Shown: positions 1 through 7,071 of the stretch, one piece after another
How positions within the stretch are numbered: the stretch's first letter is position 1
Layout of the letters: each line of letters starts with the position of its first letter
Source: DATAFF01 sp036257595
GTDB lineage: Bacteria; Pseudomonadota; Alphaproteobacteria; Rhizobiales; Aestuariivirgaceae
Direction of reading: 5' to 3'
DNA length: 12,430 nucleotides
Assembly: GCA_036257595.1 (NCBI GenBank)
Contig: DATAFF010000048.1
Span: forward strand, 1 to 12,430
Notes under the pieces: model-generated
What the model saw: the letters and a program-made list of their open reading frames with translations, nothing else
Told to the model about the DNA's origin: nothing
Databases searched by the model: none
Position numbers and translations under genes: made by a program

Positions 1-1
1 T

Positions 2-463
2 TTGGCGGAAGCGGTGCACGCGCCGGCCAATCTCGAGGCGCGCGGCGAGATGCTGGTGGCCTCGGCAATGGGCGCCACCGCCTTTCAGGGCGGGCTTGGC
101 GCGATCCATGCGCTGTCGCATCCGCTGGGCGGGCTCTATGACGCGCATCACGGGCTGCTCAACGGCATCATCATGCCCTATGTGGTGGTGGCGAACCGCA
201 CGAAGATCGAGCCGGCAATCGAGCGTGCCGCCGCCTATCTCGGCATTCGCGGCAGGTTTGAGGGCTTCGTCAACTGGATCGTCAAGCTCAGGCGGGCCGT
301 CGGCATACCGCACGGCCTCGGCGAGATCGGCATCGACAGCAAGCGGGTCGCCGAGGTTGCTGCCATGGCGGTGAAGGACCCGACCCATGGCGGCAATCCG
401 ATCGCCTTCAGCGAGAGGCAGTATCAGGCTTTGCTCAGGCGGTGCATCAGGGGGGAGCTGTAA
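2..463 (+). CDS. Iron-containing alcohol dehydrogenase, C-terminal fragment (cut by window edge)
   Basis: This is the last 153 residues of a group III (iron-dependent) alcohol dehydrogenase; full members are about 380 residues, so the NAD-binding N-terminal domain lies outside the window. The visible part is the all-helical metal-binding domain. It carries the family signature around residues 31-60 of the fragment (GAIHALSHPLGG, then AHHGLLNGIIMPY). Two histidines 14 residues apart (fragment residues 36 and 50) match the spacing of two Fe ligands in FucO-type enzymes. Family members oxidise or reduce small alcohols and aldehydes with NAD(P); the substrate cannot be read from this fragment. 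The gene ends with TAA at 461-463, eight bases before a TAGGCAG inverted repeat, and converges on soxG. A role in handling aldehyde from the neighbouring amine-oxidising operon is possible, but the gene is on the opposite strand. Maleylacetate reductase, a sister family, is an alternative. Confidence 0.88.
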   Translation: MAEAVHAPANLEARGEMLVASAMGATAFQGGLGAIHALSHPLGGLYDAHHGLLNGIIMPYVVVANRTKIEPAIERAAAYLGIRGRFEGFVNWIVKLRRAVGIPHGLGEIGIDSKRVAEVAAMAVKDPTHGGNPIAFSERQYQALLRRCIRGEL

Positions 464-471
464 GCGAGGCG

Positions 472-515
472 GTAGGCAGTAGGCAGTAGAACGCCGCTCA
501 CTGCCTACTGCCTAC
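472..515. repeat. 16-bp perfect inverted repeat of TAGGCAG heptamers between convergent genes
   Basis: The left arm at 472-487 (GTAGGCAGTAGGCAGT) is exactly complementary to the right arm at 500-515, with a 12-nt loop (488-499) that contains most of CCGCTCAC. Each arm holds two tandem TAGGCAG units. The hairpin would form in transcripts of both converging genes, so it could act as a bidirectional 3'-end or terminator structure, although no T-tract follows on either strand. The soxG stop codon (512-514, read as TAG on the minus strand) lies inside the right arm. A related element occurs at 12088-12140. Confidence 0.85.
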
Positions 516-1132
516 TCACGACTGACTACCTCGTAGCCATACTCCGCCGCCATGGCGATGAGAAACTCGAACAGGCTTTCGGCGAAGCTGCGAAATACCA
601 GCAGCTCGAAAACGTCAGGCGCGGATTGAGCGAGATGGATGCCGACATGGGCCATCTGGGTCATCGCCACCTGGCCGGGGCGGAAACGGCTCGGATGGAG
701 GTCCACCGCGGTGCCCTTGGCGAGAACGGCGCGGGCCCGCGGGCCGGCGATGACAATGGCGACCCGCCCCTGGCTCTGATCGACGAGCGATGCCGTGTCG
801 GCGAGCGCCGCGGTCAGACGCTGATGGAGATCGCCGTCACGTCCGCCCTCGGCGATGGCGAGCCATTGCTCAGGCCCGGCCCAGCGCAGCGCGAGATCCT
901 GTGCGGCCGTCGACTGGCCAGGGCCGGGAAGCGCCAGTCCGAAGCCGTCGCGCAGGGCGGCGGCCAGCGCCTCCGCTCGGCCCTTGCGGGCCATGACGGT
1001 GACGATCGACAGGGGATGACGCAGCCTGAGCGTGACCCCGGGCCCGTCCGGCCCCTTGGCGCCATAGCGGCCGGCAGTGAGGATCGCCCCGAGCGGGACT
1101 GAGCGCTGTGTCTGCGATGCCATCTCAGCCAT
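512..1132 (-). CDS. soxG: Sarcosine oxidase gamma-type subunit (SoxG; possibly MgdD of N-methylglutamate dehydrogenase)
   Basis: The product is a 206-residue homologue of the gamma subunit of heterotetrameric sarcosine oxidase, close to the usual family length of about 200. It has the fold of the aminomethyltransferase (GcvT-like) group and no catalytic motif of its own; in the family it packs against the alpha subunit. Recognisable stretches include RLRHPLSIVTVMARKG near residues 36-51, WAGPEQWLAI near 84-93, and FELLVFRSFAESLFEFL near the C-terminus. The ATG at 1130-1132 overlaps the end of soxA by 8 nt, which suggests translational coupling; GGGAGAA lies 11 nt upstream. A second ATG at codon 4 (1121-1123) is also possible. 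This is the last gene of the operon, and its TAG stop is provided by the TAGGCAG repeat. Whether the complex acts on sarcosine or N-methylglutamate is discussed in the findings. Confidence 0.87.
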   Translation of the reverse strand: MAEMASQTQRSVPLGAILTAGRYGAKGPDGPGVTLRLRHPLSIVTVMARKGRAEALAAALRDGFGLALPGPGQSTAAQDLALRWAGPEQWLAIAEGGRDGDLHQRLTAALADTASLVDQSQGRVAIVIAGPRARAVLAKGTAVDLHPSRFRPGQVAMTQMAHVGIHLAQSAPDVFELLVFRSFAESLFEFLIAMAAEYGYEVVSRE

Positions 1133-4082
1133 GGAGCTTCAGATTCTCCCGATCGTAGAAGCAGGGGTGGGTCACCTCGACCAGCATCCGGGAATTGCGC
1201 AAATCGTCATAGACCTGGACGATCTCGCCATGGCGCTCGCGGCCACGCTTCAGGAGAGCAAGGCCGATCCATTGGCGCAGCATCGGCGACCAGGCGACCG
1301 AGGTGACATAGCCTTGATCGTTGTCGAGCGACGCCACGGCGCCGCGGGTGAGGAGATGGGCGCCGGCGCGCAGCTGGTGATCGGGCTCGACCGGCTTCAC
1401 CCCCACCAGCACATCGCGGTTGCCAGCCTTCAGCGCCTCGCGCTCGCCCATCATGCGGCCGATGAAATCCTTGTTGCGCGACACCATGCGGCCGAGCCCG
1501 AGATCCTCGGGCGTGGTGGTGCCGTTGAGCTCGCCGCCGGCGACATGGCCCTTCTCGATGCGCATGATCGACAGCGCCTCGACGCCATAGGGGACGATCC
1601 CGAAGCCTGAGCCCTCGCTCATCAACAGGCGCGCCACGTGATTGCCATGGTCGGCCGGCACCGACAGCTCATAGGCGAGCTCGCCGGAGAAGGAGATGCG
1701 AAACAGCCTTGCCGGTATCCCGCCGGCCACCGTGACCGCCTGGGCGCCGAGATAGGGGAAGGCTGCGTCGGCGAGGTCCTCGGCGATCACCCGCTCGAGG
1801 ACGCGCCGGGCATTCGGTCCGGCCACGGCGATCTGGGCCCATTGATCGGTGACCGAGACATATTGCACGCCGAGCTCGGGCCACAGCGCCTGATGGCAGA
1901 ACTCGATATGCGACATGACGCGGCCGGCATTGGCGGTGGTGGTGGTGATGAAATAATGCCCGGACGCGAGATGGCTGACGGTGCCGTCGTCGAACAGGAA
2001 GCCGTCCTCGCGCAGCATCAGGCCGTAGCGCGCCTTGCCGGGCTGCAGGGTCGAGAAGCCGTTGCAGTAAAGCCGGTTCAACAGCGCGGTCGCGTCCGAC
2101 CCCTGGAGATCGATCTTGCCCAGAGTCGAGACATCGCAGATGCCGACCGACTGGCGAACGGCCATGACCTCGCGGGTGGCGGCGGCGCGCCAGTCCTCGC
2201 CAGGCTTCGGGAACCAGGCCGAGCGCAGCCAGAGGCCGGCCTCCATGAACACCGCACCCATCTCCTCGCACCATTCATGGAGCGGGGTCTTGCGCACCGG
2301 CTGATAATGGGTGGCGCGAAAGGCGCCGGTGAGGGCCCCGAAGGACACCGGCGTGTAGAACGGCCGGAAGGTGGTGGTGCCGATCTCGGGCACGGTCCTG
2401 CCGGTCGCCTCGGCGAGAATGCCGCTGGCATTGATGTTGGAGAGCTTGCCCTGATCGGTGCCCATGCCGCTGGTGGTGAAGCGCTTGACGAGCTCGATGG
2501 AGTTGAAGCCTTCGCGGGCGGCGAGCGGAATGTCCTCGAGAGTGACGTCGTTCTGGAAATCGACGAACGCCTTGGCGGTCGACTGCCTGACGTGCCACAG
2601 CGGGCGGATCGAATAGGGCTCGTCATCGCGCGTTTCCGGAACAGCGATGGACGTCGCCTTGAAGCCGGCCAATCCCGCGGCGCGGGCCCCGGCGGCGCTG
2701 CCGTCCTTGAGGCATTGCGACAGGGTCAGGGCGCCGGCAGCCGCCCCGACCGGAATCAATCCGGGCGTCGATGACGGCGGCAGGAAGCAGGCGCGCTCGG
2801 CATCCCAGACCGGCTTGTCGCCCTTGTGGCAGGACAGGTGGATCACCGGGTTCCAGCCGCCCGACATGGCGACGAAATCGGCCTCGATGCGGTCGGCGGT
2901 GGTGGCGCCGCCCTTCAGCACATTGACGCCGGTGATCCGCTCGCGTCCGACAACCCGGGTGACGACGGCGTCGGCAATGAGCGGCACGCCGGCGGCATGA
3001 GTCTCCGTCCCGCCGTCGCGGGCGTCGATGATGGCGGCGACGTCGATGCCGGCGGCCAGCACGTCACGGGCGGTGCGGTAGCCCGAGCTGTTGTTGGTGA
3101 AGACGACGGCGCGGGCCCCGGGGGTCACGGCATAGCGGTTGACATAGGCGCGAATCGCGGATGCCTGCATCACGCCGGGCTTGTCATTGCCGCCGAAGAC
3201 GAGGGGGCGCTCCTCGGCACCGGTCGCCATCACGGCCTGCTTGGCAATGATCCGCCAATAGCGCTCGACCGGTTCATGGGCCGGCGGCACGGCGACGTGC
3301 TTGTTGACCCGCTCGAGGGCGCCGAAGACATTGCCGTCGAACCAGCCGAACACGGTGGTGCGGGGCATCAGCGTGACATTGGGCAGCGCCTCGAGCTCGG
3401 CGAGCGTTGCCGCGACGAAGGCGAAGCCGCTGTCGCCGGCGATCTCCTCACGCTCGGCAAGGAGCGAGCCGCCGAGACGCGATCCCTCATCGGCGAAGAT
3501 GACGCGCGCCCCAGCGCGGCCGGCGGCAAGGGCCGCCATCAAGCCGGCGGGGCCGGAGCCGATCACCAGCACGTCGCAATGGGCATAGGCCTTCTCGTAA
3601 GCGTCGGGATCGGGCTCGTGGCTGGCGCGGCCGAGACCGGCGGCGCGGCGGATCAGCGGCTCATAGACCTTCTCCCAGAAGCTCTTCGGCCACATGAAGG
3701 TCTTGTAGTAGAAGCCGGCGACGAAGATCGATGCGGCGAGCCCGTTGACGGCGCCGAGATCGAAGGCGAGCGACGGCCAGCGATTCTGGCTGACGGCGAA
3801 CAGCCCGTCATAGAGCTCGACCATGGTGGCGCGGCTGTTGGCATCGCGGCGGCCCCGCTCGCCGATCTCCATCAGCGCATTGGGCTCGGAGGCGCCGGCG
3901 GTCACCACGCCGCGCGGCCGGTGATATTTGAAGCTCCGCGCCATCAGCATTCGGCCATTGGCGAGGAGCGCCGAGGCGAGGGTGTCGCCGGCGAGACCGG
4001 CAAAGCTTTTGTGATCGAAGGTGAAGCGGATCGGGCGCGAACGGTCGATCAGGCCGCCCTGCGCGAGGCGTCGGCTGGTCAT
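1125..4082 (-). CDS. soxA: Sarcosine oxidase alpha-type subunit (SoxA; possibly MgdC)
   Basis: The 985-residue product has the usual three-part SoxA layout. Residues 1-100 resemble the ferredoxin-like Fer2_4 domain (FDHKSFAGLAGDTLASALLA, FKYHRPRGV) but contain no cysteine, so no 2Fe-2S cluster is expected there, as in the family. A dinucleotide-binding domain starts at GSGPAG (175-180). The C-terminal third, from about residue 600, is a GcvT-like folate-binding domain (ICDVSTLGKIDLQG, FSGELAYELSVP, PYGVEALSIMRIEKGH). In sarcosine oxidase this chain binds NAD and uses tetrahydrofolate to capture the released one-carbon unit. The ATG at 4080-4082 was chosen because the family start motif follows directly and ATGA overlaps the soxD stop by 4 nt. 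The frame stays open 81 codons further upstream, but that stretch is Arg/His/Pro-rich and antisense-like in composition relative to soxD, so it is rejected. The stop is at 1125-1127. Confidence 0.93.
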   Translation of the reverse strand: MTSRRLAQGGLIDRSRPIRFTFDHKSFAGLAGDTLASALLANGRMLMARSFKYHRPRGVVTAGASEPNALMEIGERGRRDANSRATMVELYDGLFAVSQNRWPSLAFDLGAVNGLAASIFVAGFYYKTFMWPKSFWEKVYEPLIRRAAGLGRASHEPDPDAYEKAYAHCDVLVIGSGPAGLMAALAAGRAGARVIFADEGSRLGGSLLAEREEIAGDSGFAFVAATLAELEALPNVTLMPRTTVFGWFDGNVFGALERVNKHVAVPPAHEPVERYWRIIAKQAVMATGAEERPLVFGGNDKPGVMQASAIRAYVNRYAVTPGARAVVFTNNSSGYRTARDVLAAGIDVAAIIDARDGGTETHAAGVPLIADAVVTRVVGRERITGVNVLKGGATTADRIEADFVAMSGGWNPVIHLSCHKGDKPVWDAERACFLPPSSTPGLIPVGAAAGALTLSQCLKDGSAAGARAAGLAGFKATSIAVPETRDDEPYSIRPLWHVRQSTAKAFVDFQNDVTLEDIPLAAREGFNSIELVKRFTTSGMGTDQGKLSNINASGILAEATGRTVPEIGTTTFRPFYTPVSFGALTGAFRATHYQPVRKTPLHEWCEEMGAVFMEAGLWLRSAWFPKPGEDWRAAATREVMAVRQSVGICDVSTLGKIDLQGSDATALLNRLYCNGFSTLQPGKARYGLMLREDGFLFDDGTVSHLASGHYFITTTTANAGRVMSHIEFCHQALWPELGVQYVSVTDQWAQIAVAGPNARRVLERVIAEDLADAAFPYLGAQAVTVAGGIPARLFRISFSGELAYELSVPADHGNHVARLLMSEGSGFGIVPYGVEALSIMRIEKGHVAGGELNGTTTPEDLGLGRMVSRNKDFIGRMMGEREALKAGNRDVLVGVKPVEPDHQLRAGAHLLTRGAVASLDNDQGYVTSVAWSPMLRQWIGLALLKRGRERHGEIVQVYDDLRNSRMLVEVTHPCFYDRENLKLHG

Positions 4083-4345
4083 GCGCTGGCGTCCCGGGCA
4101 GGGGTGACGGCATAAACCTGGTGGGTCAGGGTGTCGCGCTCGACCACGAGCCAGGCGCGGCAGCCGCCGGTGTGCTGCCAATATTCGCGGTGGCGGCCCT
4201 TGGGATTGTCGCGGATGAAGACATAGTCGTACCAGGCGTCGATGTCCGAGGCCCCGCTGCCCGCGGGGCGCTGCTTGGTGGCGTCGCCGAGGATGGTGAA
4301 CTCCTCCGACAGCCGCTCGCCGCAATAGGGACAGTCGATGAGCAT
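4079..4345 (-). CDS. soxD: Sarcosine oxidase delta-type subunit (SoxD; possibly MgdB), zinc-binding
   Basis: This 88-residue protein matches the small delta subunit in length and pattern. CPYCGER at residues 5-11 supplies two cysteines (Cys5, Cys8), and HTGGC near residue 60 supplies His58 and Cys62. This reproduces, shifted by one, the Cys-Cys-His-Cys zinc site described for the sarcosine oxidase delta chain. The middle motif DAWYDYVFIRDNPKG and the following REYWQHTGGCRAW are typical of the family. The subunit is structural and helps assemble the complex. The start follows GAGG 8 nt upstream, located in the last codons of soxB; the gap from the soxB stop is 10 nt. The stop overlaps the soxA start by 4 nt (ATGA), indicating coupled translation. 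Confidence 0.94.
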   Translation of the reverse strand: MLIDCPYCGERLSEEFTILGDATKQRPAGSGASDIDAWYDYVFIRDNPKGRHREYWQHTGGCRAWLVVERDTLTHQVYAVTPARDASA

Positions 4346-4355
4346 TCTCGAGACC

Positions 4356-5606
4356 TCAGTGCAGGTTGGGCTGAGCGCCGGCGCCGCGCTCGTCGATGGT
4401 GGCGCCGCGGCGGAAACGGTCGAGCCGGTAGGAAGCGGCCAGCTTGTGGGTCTGGCCGGTGGCGATCAGATGGGCGAAGCACCAGCCCGATGCCGGAGTG
4501 GCCTTGAAGCCGCCATAGCACCAGCCGCAATTGAGGTAGAGGCCGTCGAGCGGGGTCGCATCGATGATCGGCGAGCCGTCCATCGACATGTCCATGATGC
4601 CGCCCCAGGATCTCAGCACCCGGATGCGCGACAGGCCGGGGATGATGGCGACGCCGCCCTCCAAGACATGCTCGACCGTCGGCATGTTGCCGCGGCGGGC
4701 ATAGGAGTTGTAGCCGTCGATGTCGCCGCCGAACACGAGGCCGCCCTTGTCGGATTGCGACATGTAGAAATGGCCCATGCCGAAGGTCACCACCATGTCG
4801 AGATAGGGCTTGAGGCCTTCGGTGACGAAGGCCTGGAGCACATGGCTCTCGATCGGCAGCTTGAGGCCGGCCATGCGGGCAAGCTCGGACGAGTTGCCGG
4901 CGCCGGCGAGCGCCAGCTTGCGGCAGCCGATGAATCCCTTGGTGGTCTCGACGCCGATGGCTCGGCCATTGTCGATGCGGATGCCGGTGACCTCGCAATT
5001 CTGGATGATGTCGACGCCATTGCTGTCGGCACCGCGGGCATAGCCCCAGGCCACGGCATCGTGCCGGACGGTGCCGCCGCGGCGCTGCAGCAGGCCGCCC
5101 ATGATCGGAAAGCGGCCATTGTCGAAATTGAGGAAGGGCAGGATGCGGCGCACGCCGTCGCGGTCGAGCAGCTCGGCATCGACCCCGTGCAGCCGCATGG
5201 CGTTGCCGCGGCGGGCAGCGGCATCGCGCTGGGCGTCGGAATGGAAGAGATTGACGATGCCGCGCTGCGACACCATGGCGTTGAAGTTGAATTCCTGCTC
5301 CAACCCCTCCCAGAGCTTCAGCGAGAATTCGTAGAAGGGGTTGTTGCCGGCGAGCAGGTAGTTGGAGCGGATGATGGTGGTGTTGCGGCCGACATTGCCG
5401 GAGCCGAGCCAGCTCTTTTCCAGCACGGCGACATTGCGGATGTCGTGCTCGCGGGCGAGATAGTAGGCGGTGGAGAGGCCGTGGCCGCCACCGCCGACGA
5501 TGACGACGTCATAGTCGGGCTTGGGCTCGGGCTCGCGCCAAGCCGGCGGCCAGTGGCGATGGCCGCTCAGCGCGTTGCGGACGAGCGAGACAATGGAATA
5601 ATGCAT
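4356..5606 (-). CDS. soxB: Sarcosine oxidase beta-type subunit (SoxB; possibly MgdA), FAD/FMN amine oxidase
   Basis: The 416-residue catalytic subunit belongs to the DAO (D-amino-acid oxidase-like) flavoprotein family. The FAD-binding VVIVGGGGHGLSTAYYLA lies at residues 34-51, followed by GSGNVGRNTTIIRSNY (68-83). RHDAVAWGY (181-189) contains a histidine (182) at the place of the covalent 8-alpha-FMN attachment histidine in sarcosine oxidase; that match is from family knowledge. SGGxxxMSxDG-like closing motifs are present (WGGIMDMSMDGSPIID, then GWCYGGFKATPASGW). The enzyme oxidises the C-N bond of an N-methyl amino acid, giving formaldehyde or methylene-tetrahydrofolate. The ATG at 5604-5606 was chosen because MHYSIVSLVRNAL matches the family start; the frame extends 24 codons further but would overlap the ligase gene. 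No clear Shine-Dalgarno is seen 11 nt after the ligase stop, so re-initiation is likely. Confidence 0.94.
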   Translation of the reverse strand: MHYSIVSLVRNALSGHRHWPPAWREPEPKPDYDVVIVGGGGHGLSTAYYLAREHDIRNVAVLEKSWLGSGNVGRNTTIIRSNYLLAGNNPFYEFSLKLWEGLEQEFNFNAMVSQRGIVNLFHSDAQRDAAARRGNAMRLHGVDAELLDRDGVRRILPFLNFDNGRFPIMGGLLQRRGGTVRHDAVAWGYARGADSNGVDIIQNCEVTGIRIDNGRAIGVETTKGFIGCRKLALAGAGNSSELARMAGLKLPIESHVLQAFVTEGLKPYLDMVVTFGMGHFYMSQSDKGGLVFGGDIDGYNSYARRGNMPTVEHVLEGGVAIIPGLSRIRVLRSWGGIMDMSMDGSPIIDATPLDGLYLNCGWCYGGFKATPASGWCFAHLIATGQTHKLAASYRLDRFRRGATIDERGAGAQPNLH

Positions 5607-5617
5607 GGGAAATCGCG

Positions 5618-6925
5618 CTAGCAGTCGAGCGTGGTGTCGCGCTCCCACTGGGTGAGATGGCGACAGTAGCTGTTCCACTCATTGGTCTTGAGCTTGACAT
5701 AGGCGGCTGAGAATTCGCGTCCCAGCGCCTCGGTGAGCCAGGTGTCGCGCTCGAAGTTGCGCAGCGCGTCCATCAAATTGAGCGGCAGCTTCTTGGCATC
5801 GGTGACCTTGTGGCCCTCGGCATACATGTCGATGTCGAGCCGCTTGCCGGGGCTCATCTTCTCGTCGATGCCATGGAGGCCGGCGGCGAAGATCGCGGCC
5901 ATCATCAGATAGGGATTGGCGGCACCGTCGGGGAGGCGCAGCTCGAAGCGGCCGACATCGGGCACGCGCACCATATGGGTGCGGTTGTTGCCGGCGTAGG
6001 TCACGGTGTTGGGCGACCAGGTGGCGCCCGAGAGGGTGCGCGGGGCATTGATGCGCTTGTAGCTGTTGACGGTCGGGTTGGTGATCGCCGCCAGGCTTTC
6101 GGCATGGTGCATCAAGCCGCCGAGGAAATGATAGGCCTCGGGCGACAGGCCGAGCTCGTCACCGGCGCCGTGGAAGCGGTTCTGCTGGCGGTCGCCGTCC
6201 CATAGCGACATGTGGACATGGCAGCCATTGCCGGTGAGGTTGGCGAAGGGCTTGGGCATGAAGGTGGCCCTGAGCCCATGCTGCTCGGCGATCGACTTCA
6301 CCATGAATTTGAAGAAGCAGAGCTGGTCGGCGGTGGTGAGGGCGTCGTTGAAGTTCCAGTTGATCTCGAACTGGCCGTTGGCGTCCTCGTGATCGTTCTG
6401 ATAGGGCGACCAGCCGAGCCCGACCATGGTGGAGCAGATGTCGGCGATCACCTCGTAGCGACGCATGATGGCGGCCTGGTCGTAGCAGGGCTTCTCCTGG
6501 GTGTCGCGGCTGTCGGAGATCGACGAGCCGTCGGGATTGATGAGATGGAACTCGGGCTCGACGCCGGCCATGAAGGTCATGCCGCGGCTTGCCGCCTTGT
6601 CCATCAGGCTCTTGAGGACCAGGCGCGGCGCCTGCGCCACCGGCTTGCCGTCCATCCAGGGGTCGCCCGCCACCCAGGCAACGCCAGGCTTCCATGGCAG
6701 CGGGATCACCGATTGCGGATCGGGGATCACGAACAGGTCGGGATGGGCCGGGGTCATGTCGAGCCAGGTGGCGAAACCGGCAAAGCCGGCGCCGGATTTC
6801 TGCATGGCCGGGACAGCCTCGGCCGGCACCAGCTTGGCGCGCTGCGTCCCGAACAGGTCGGTGAAGTTGAACAGGAAGAATTTGATACTGTGGTCGCTGG
6901 CGTATTTGGCGAGGTCGGCGGACAT
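5618..6925 (-). CDS. gmaS: Glutamine-synthetase-like ligase, GlnT/GmaS type (probable gamma-glutamylmethylamide synthetase)
   Basis: The 435-residue protein has the complete glutamine synthetase catalytic core. Visible motifs are GVEPEFHL (121-128, metal-binding glutamates), GQFEIN (184-189), GNGCHVHMSLW (232-242), NPTVNSYKRI (283-292), AGNNRT (311-316) and RFELRLPDGAANPYL (326-340). It lacks the adenylylation-type C-terminus of GlnA-I and begins with the short FFLFNFTDLFGTQRAKLVP segment common in the GlnT/GmaS branch. Such enzymes join glutamate to ammonia or to a small amine using ATP. Placement directly ahead of sarcosine-oxidase-like genes favours gamma-glutamylmethylamide formation from methylamine (EC 6.3.4.12), but type III glutamine synthetase or ligation of another amine cannot be excluded. 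It is the first gene of the operon. AGGAAAG (6934-6940 on the minus strand) lies 8 nt before the ATG. The gene name is given on context and is less certain than the family. Confidence 0.83.
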   Translation of the reverse strand: MSADLAKYASDHSIKFFLFNFTDLFGTQRAKLVPAEAVPAMQKSGAGFAGFATWLDMTPAHPDLFVIPDPQSVIPLPWKPGVAWVAGDPWMDGKPVAQAPRLVLKSLMDKAASRGMTFMAGVEPEFHLINPDGSSISDSRDTQEKPCYDQAAIMRRYEVIADICSTMVGLGWSPYQNDHEDANGQFEINWNFNDALTTADQLCFFKFMVKSIAEQHGLRATFMPKPFANLTGNGCHVHMSLWDGDRQQNRFHGAGDELGLSPEAYHFLGGLMHHAESLAAITNPTVNSYKRINAPRTLSGATWSPNTVTYAGNNRTHMVRVPDVGRFELRLPDGAANPYLMMAAIFAAGLHGIDEKMSPGKRLDIDMYAEGHKVTDAKKLPLNLMDALRNFERDTWLTEALGREFSAAYVKLKTNEWNSYCRHLTQWERDTTLDC

Positions 6926-6960
6926 CCTCGAGGCTTTCCTGGGCTGAAATTAATATTCCC

Positions 6961-6996
6961 CCGATCTGCCAATGCAGTAGCCGCTCGGCTGATCGG
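6961..6996. promoter_or_regulatory. Compound palindrome in the divergent control region (candidate operator or leader structure)
   Basis: CCGATC (6961-6966) is complementary to GATCGG (6991-6996). Between them are two smaller hairpins, CTGC-CAAT-GCAG (6966-6977) and AGCCG-CT-CGGCT (6979-6990). Together they can be drawn as a three-way junction on either strand. It lies about 35 nt upstream of the gmaS start, between two divergent genes, so it may be an operator or a leader RNA fold. I found no convincing sigma-70 or sigma-54 promoter for gmaS, and GC-rich DNA gives short palindromes by chance. Confidence 0.3.
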
Positions 6997-7016
6997 CGTC
7001 AATCGAGGCCGTTGCC

Positions 7017-7043
7017 TTGACAGGGCATCGGGCGGGCGATAAG
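7017..7043 (+). promoter_or_regulatory. Candidate sigma-70 promoter for the flavin monooxygenase gene
   Basis: TTGACA at 7017-7022 is a perfect -35 match. GATAAG at 7038-7043 matches four of six -10 positions, after a short 15-nt spacer. Transcription would start near 7050, leaving a leader of about 20 nt. GAGGGA at 7064-7069 is the likely ribosome binding site, close to the ATG at 7072. The spacer is below the optimal 17, so the call is tentative. Confidence 0.38.
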
Positions 7044-7071
7044 GGCCGCCGACCAGCTTAAACGAGGGACC

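Noticed and set aside
472..515. Possible CRISPR array from repeated units
   Set aside because: Units are 7 bp, directly adjacent and without spacers; there are no cas genes.
2826..4115. 429-codon plus-strand open frame opposite soxA (and similarly 1638-2774)
   Set aside because: Low-complexity Gly/Ala/Asp/His composition and no motif; the opposite strand encodes a recognised protein.
4083..4325. 81-codon upstream extension of soxA in the same frame
   Set aside because: It overlaps nearly all of soxD in another frame, is Arg/His/Pro-rich with no family sequence, and the ATG at 4082 is followed at once by the conserved SoxA N-terminus.
4338..5621. 427-codon plus-strand open frame opposite soxB
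   Set aside because: Antisense shadow produced by high GC; the minus strand carries the full flavoprotein motifs and family length.
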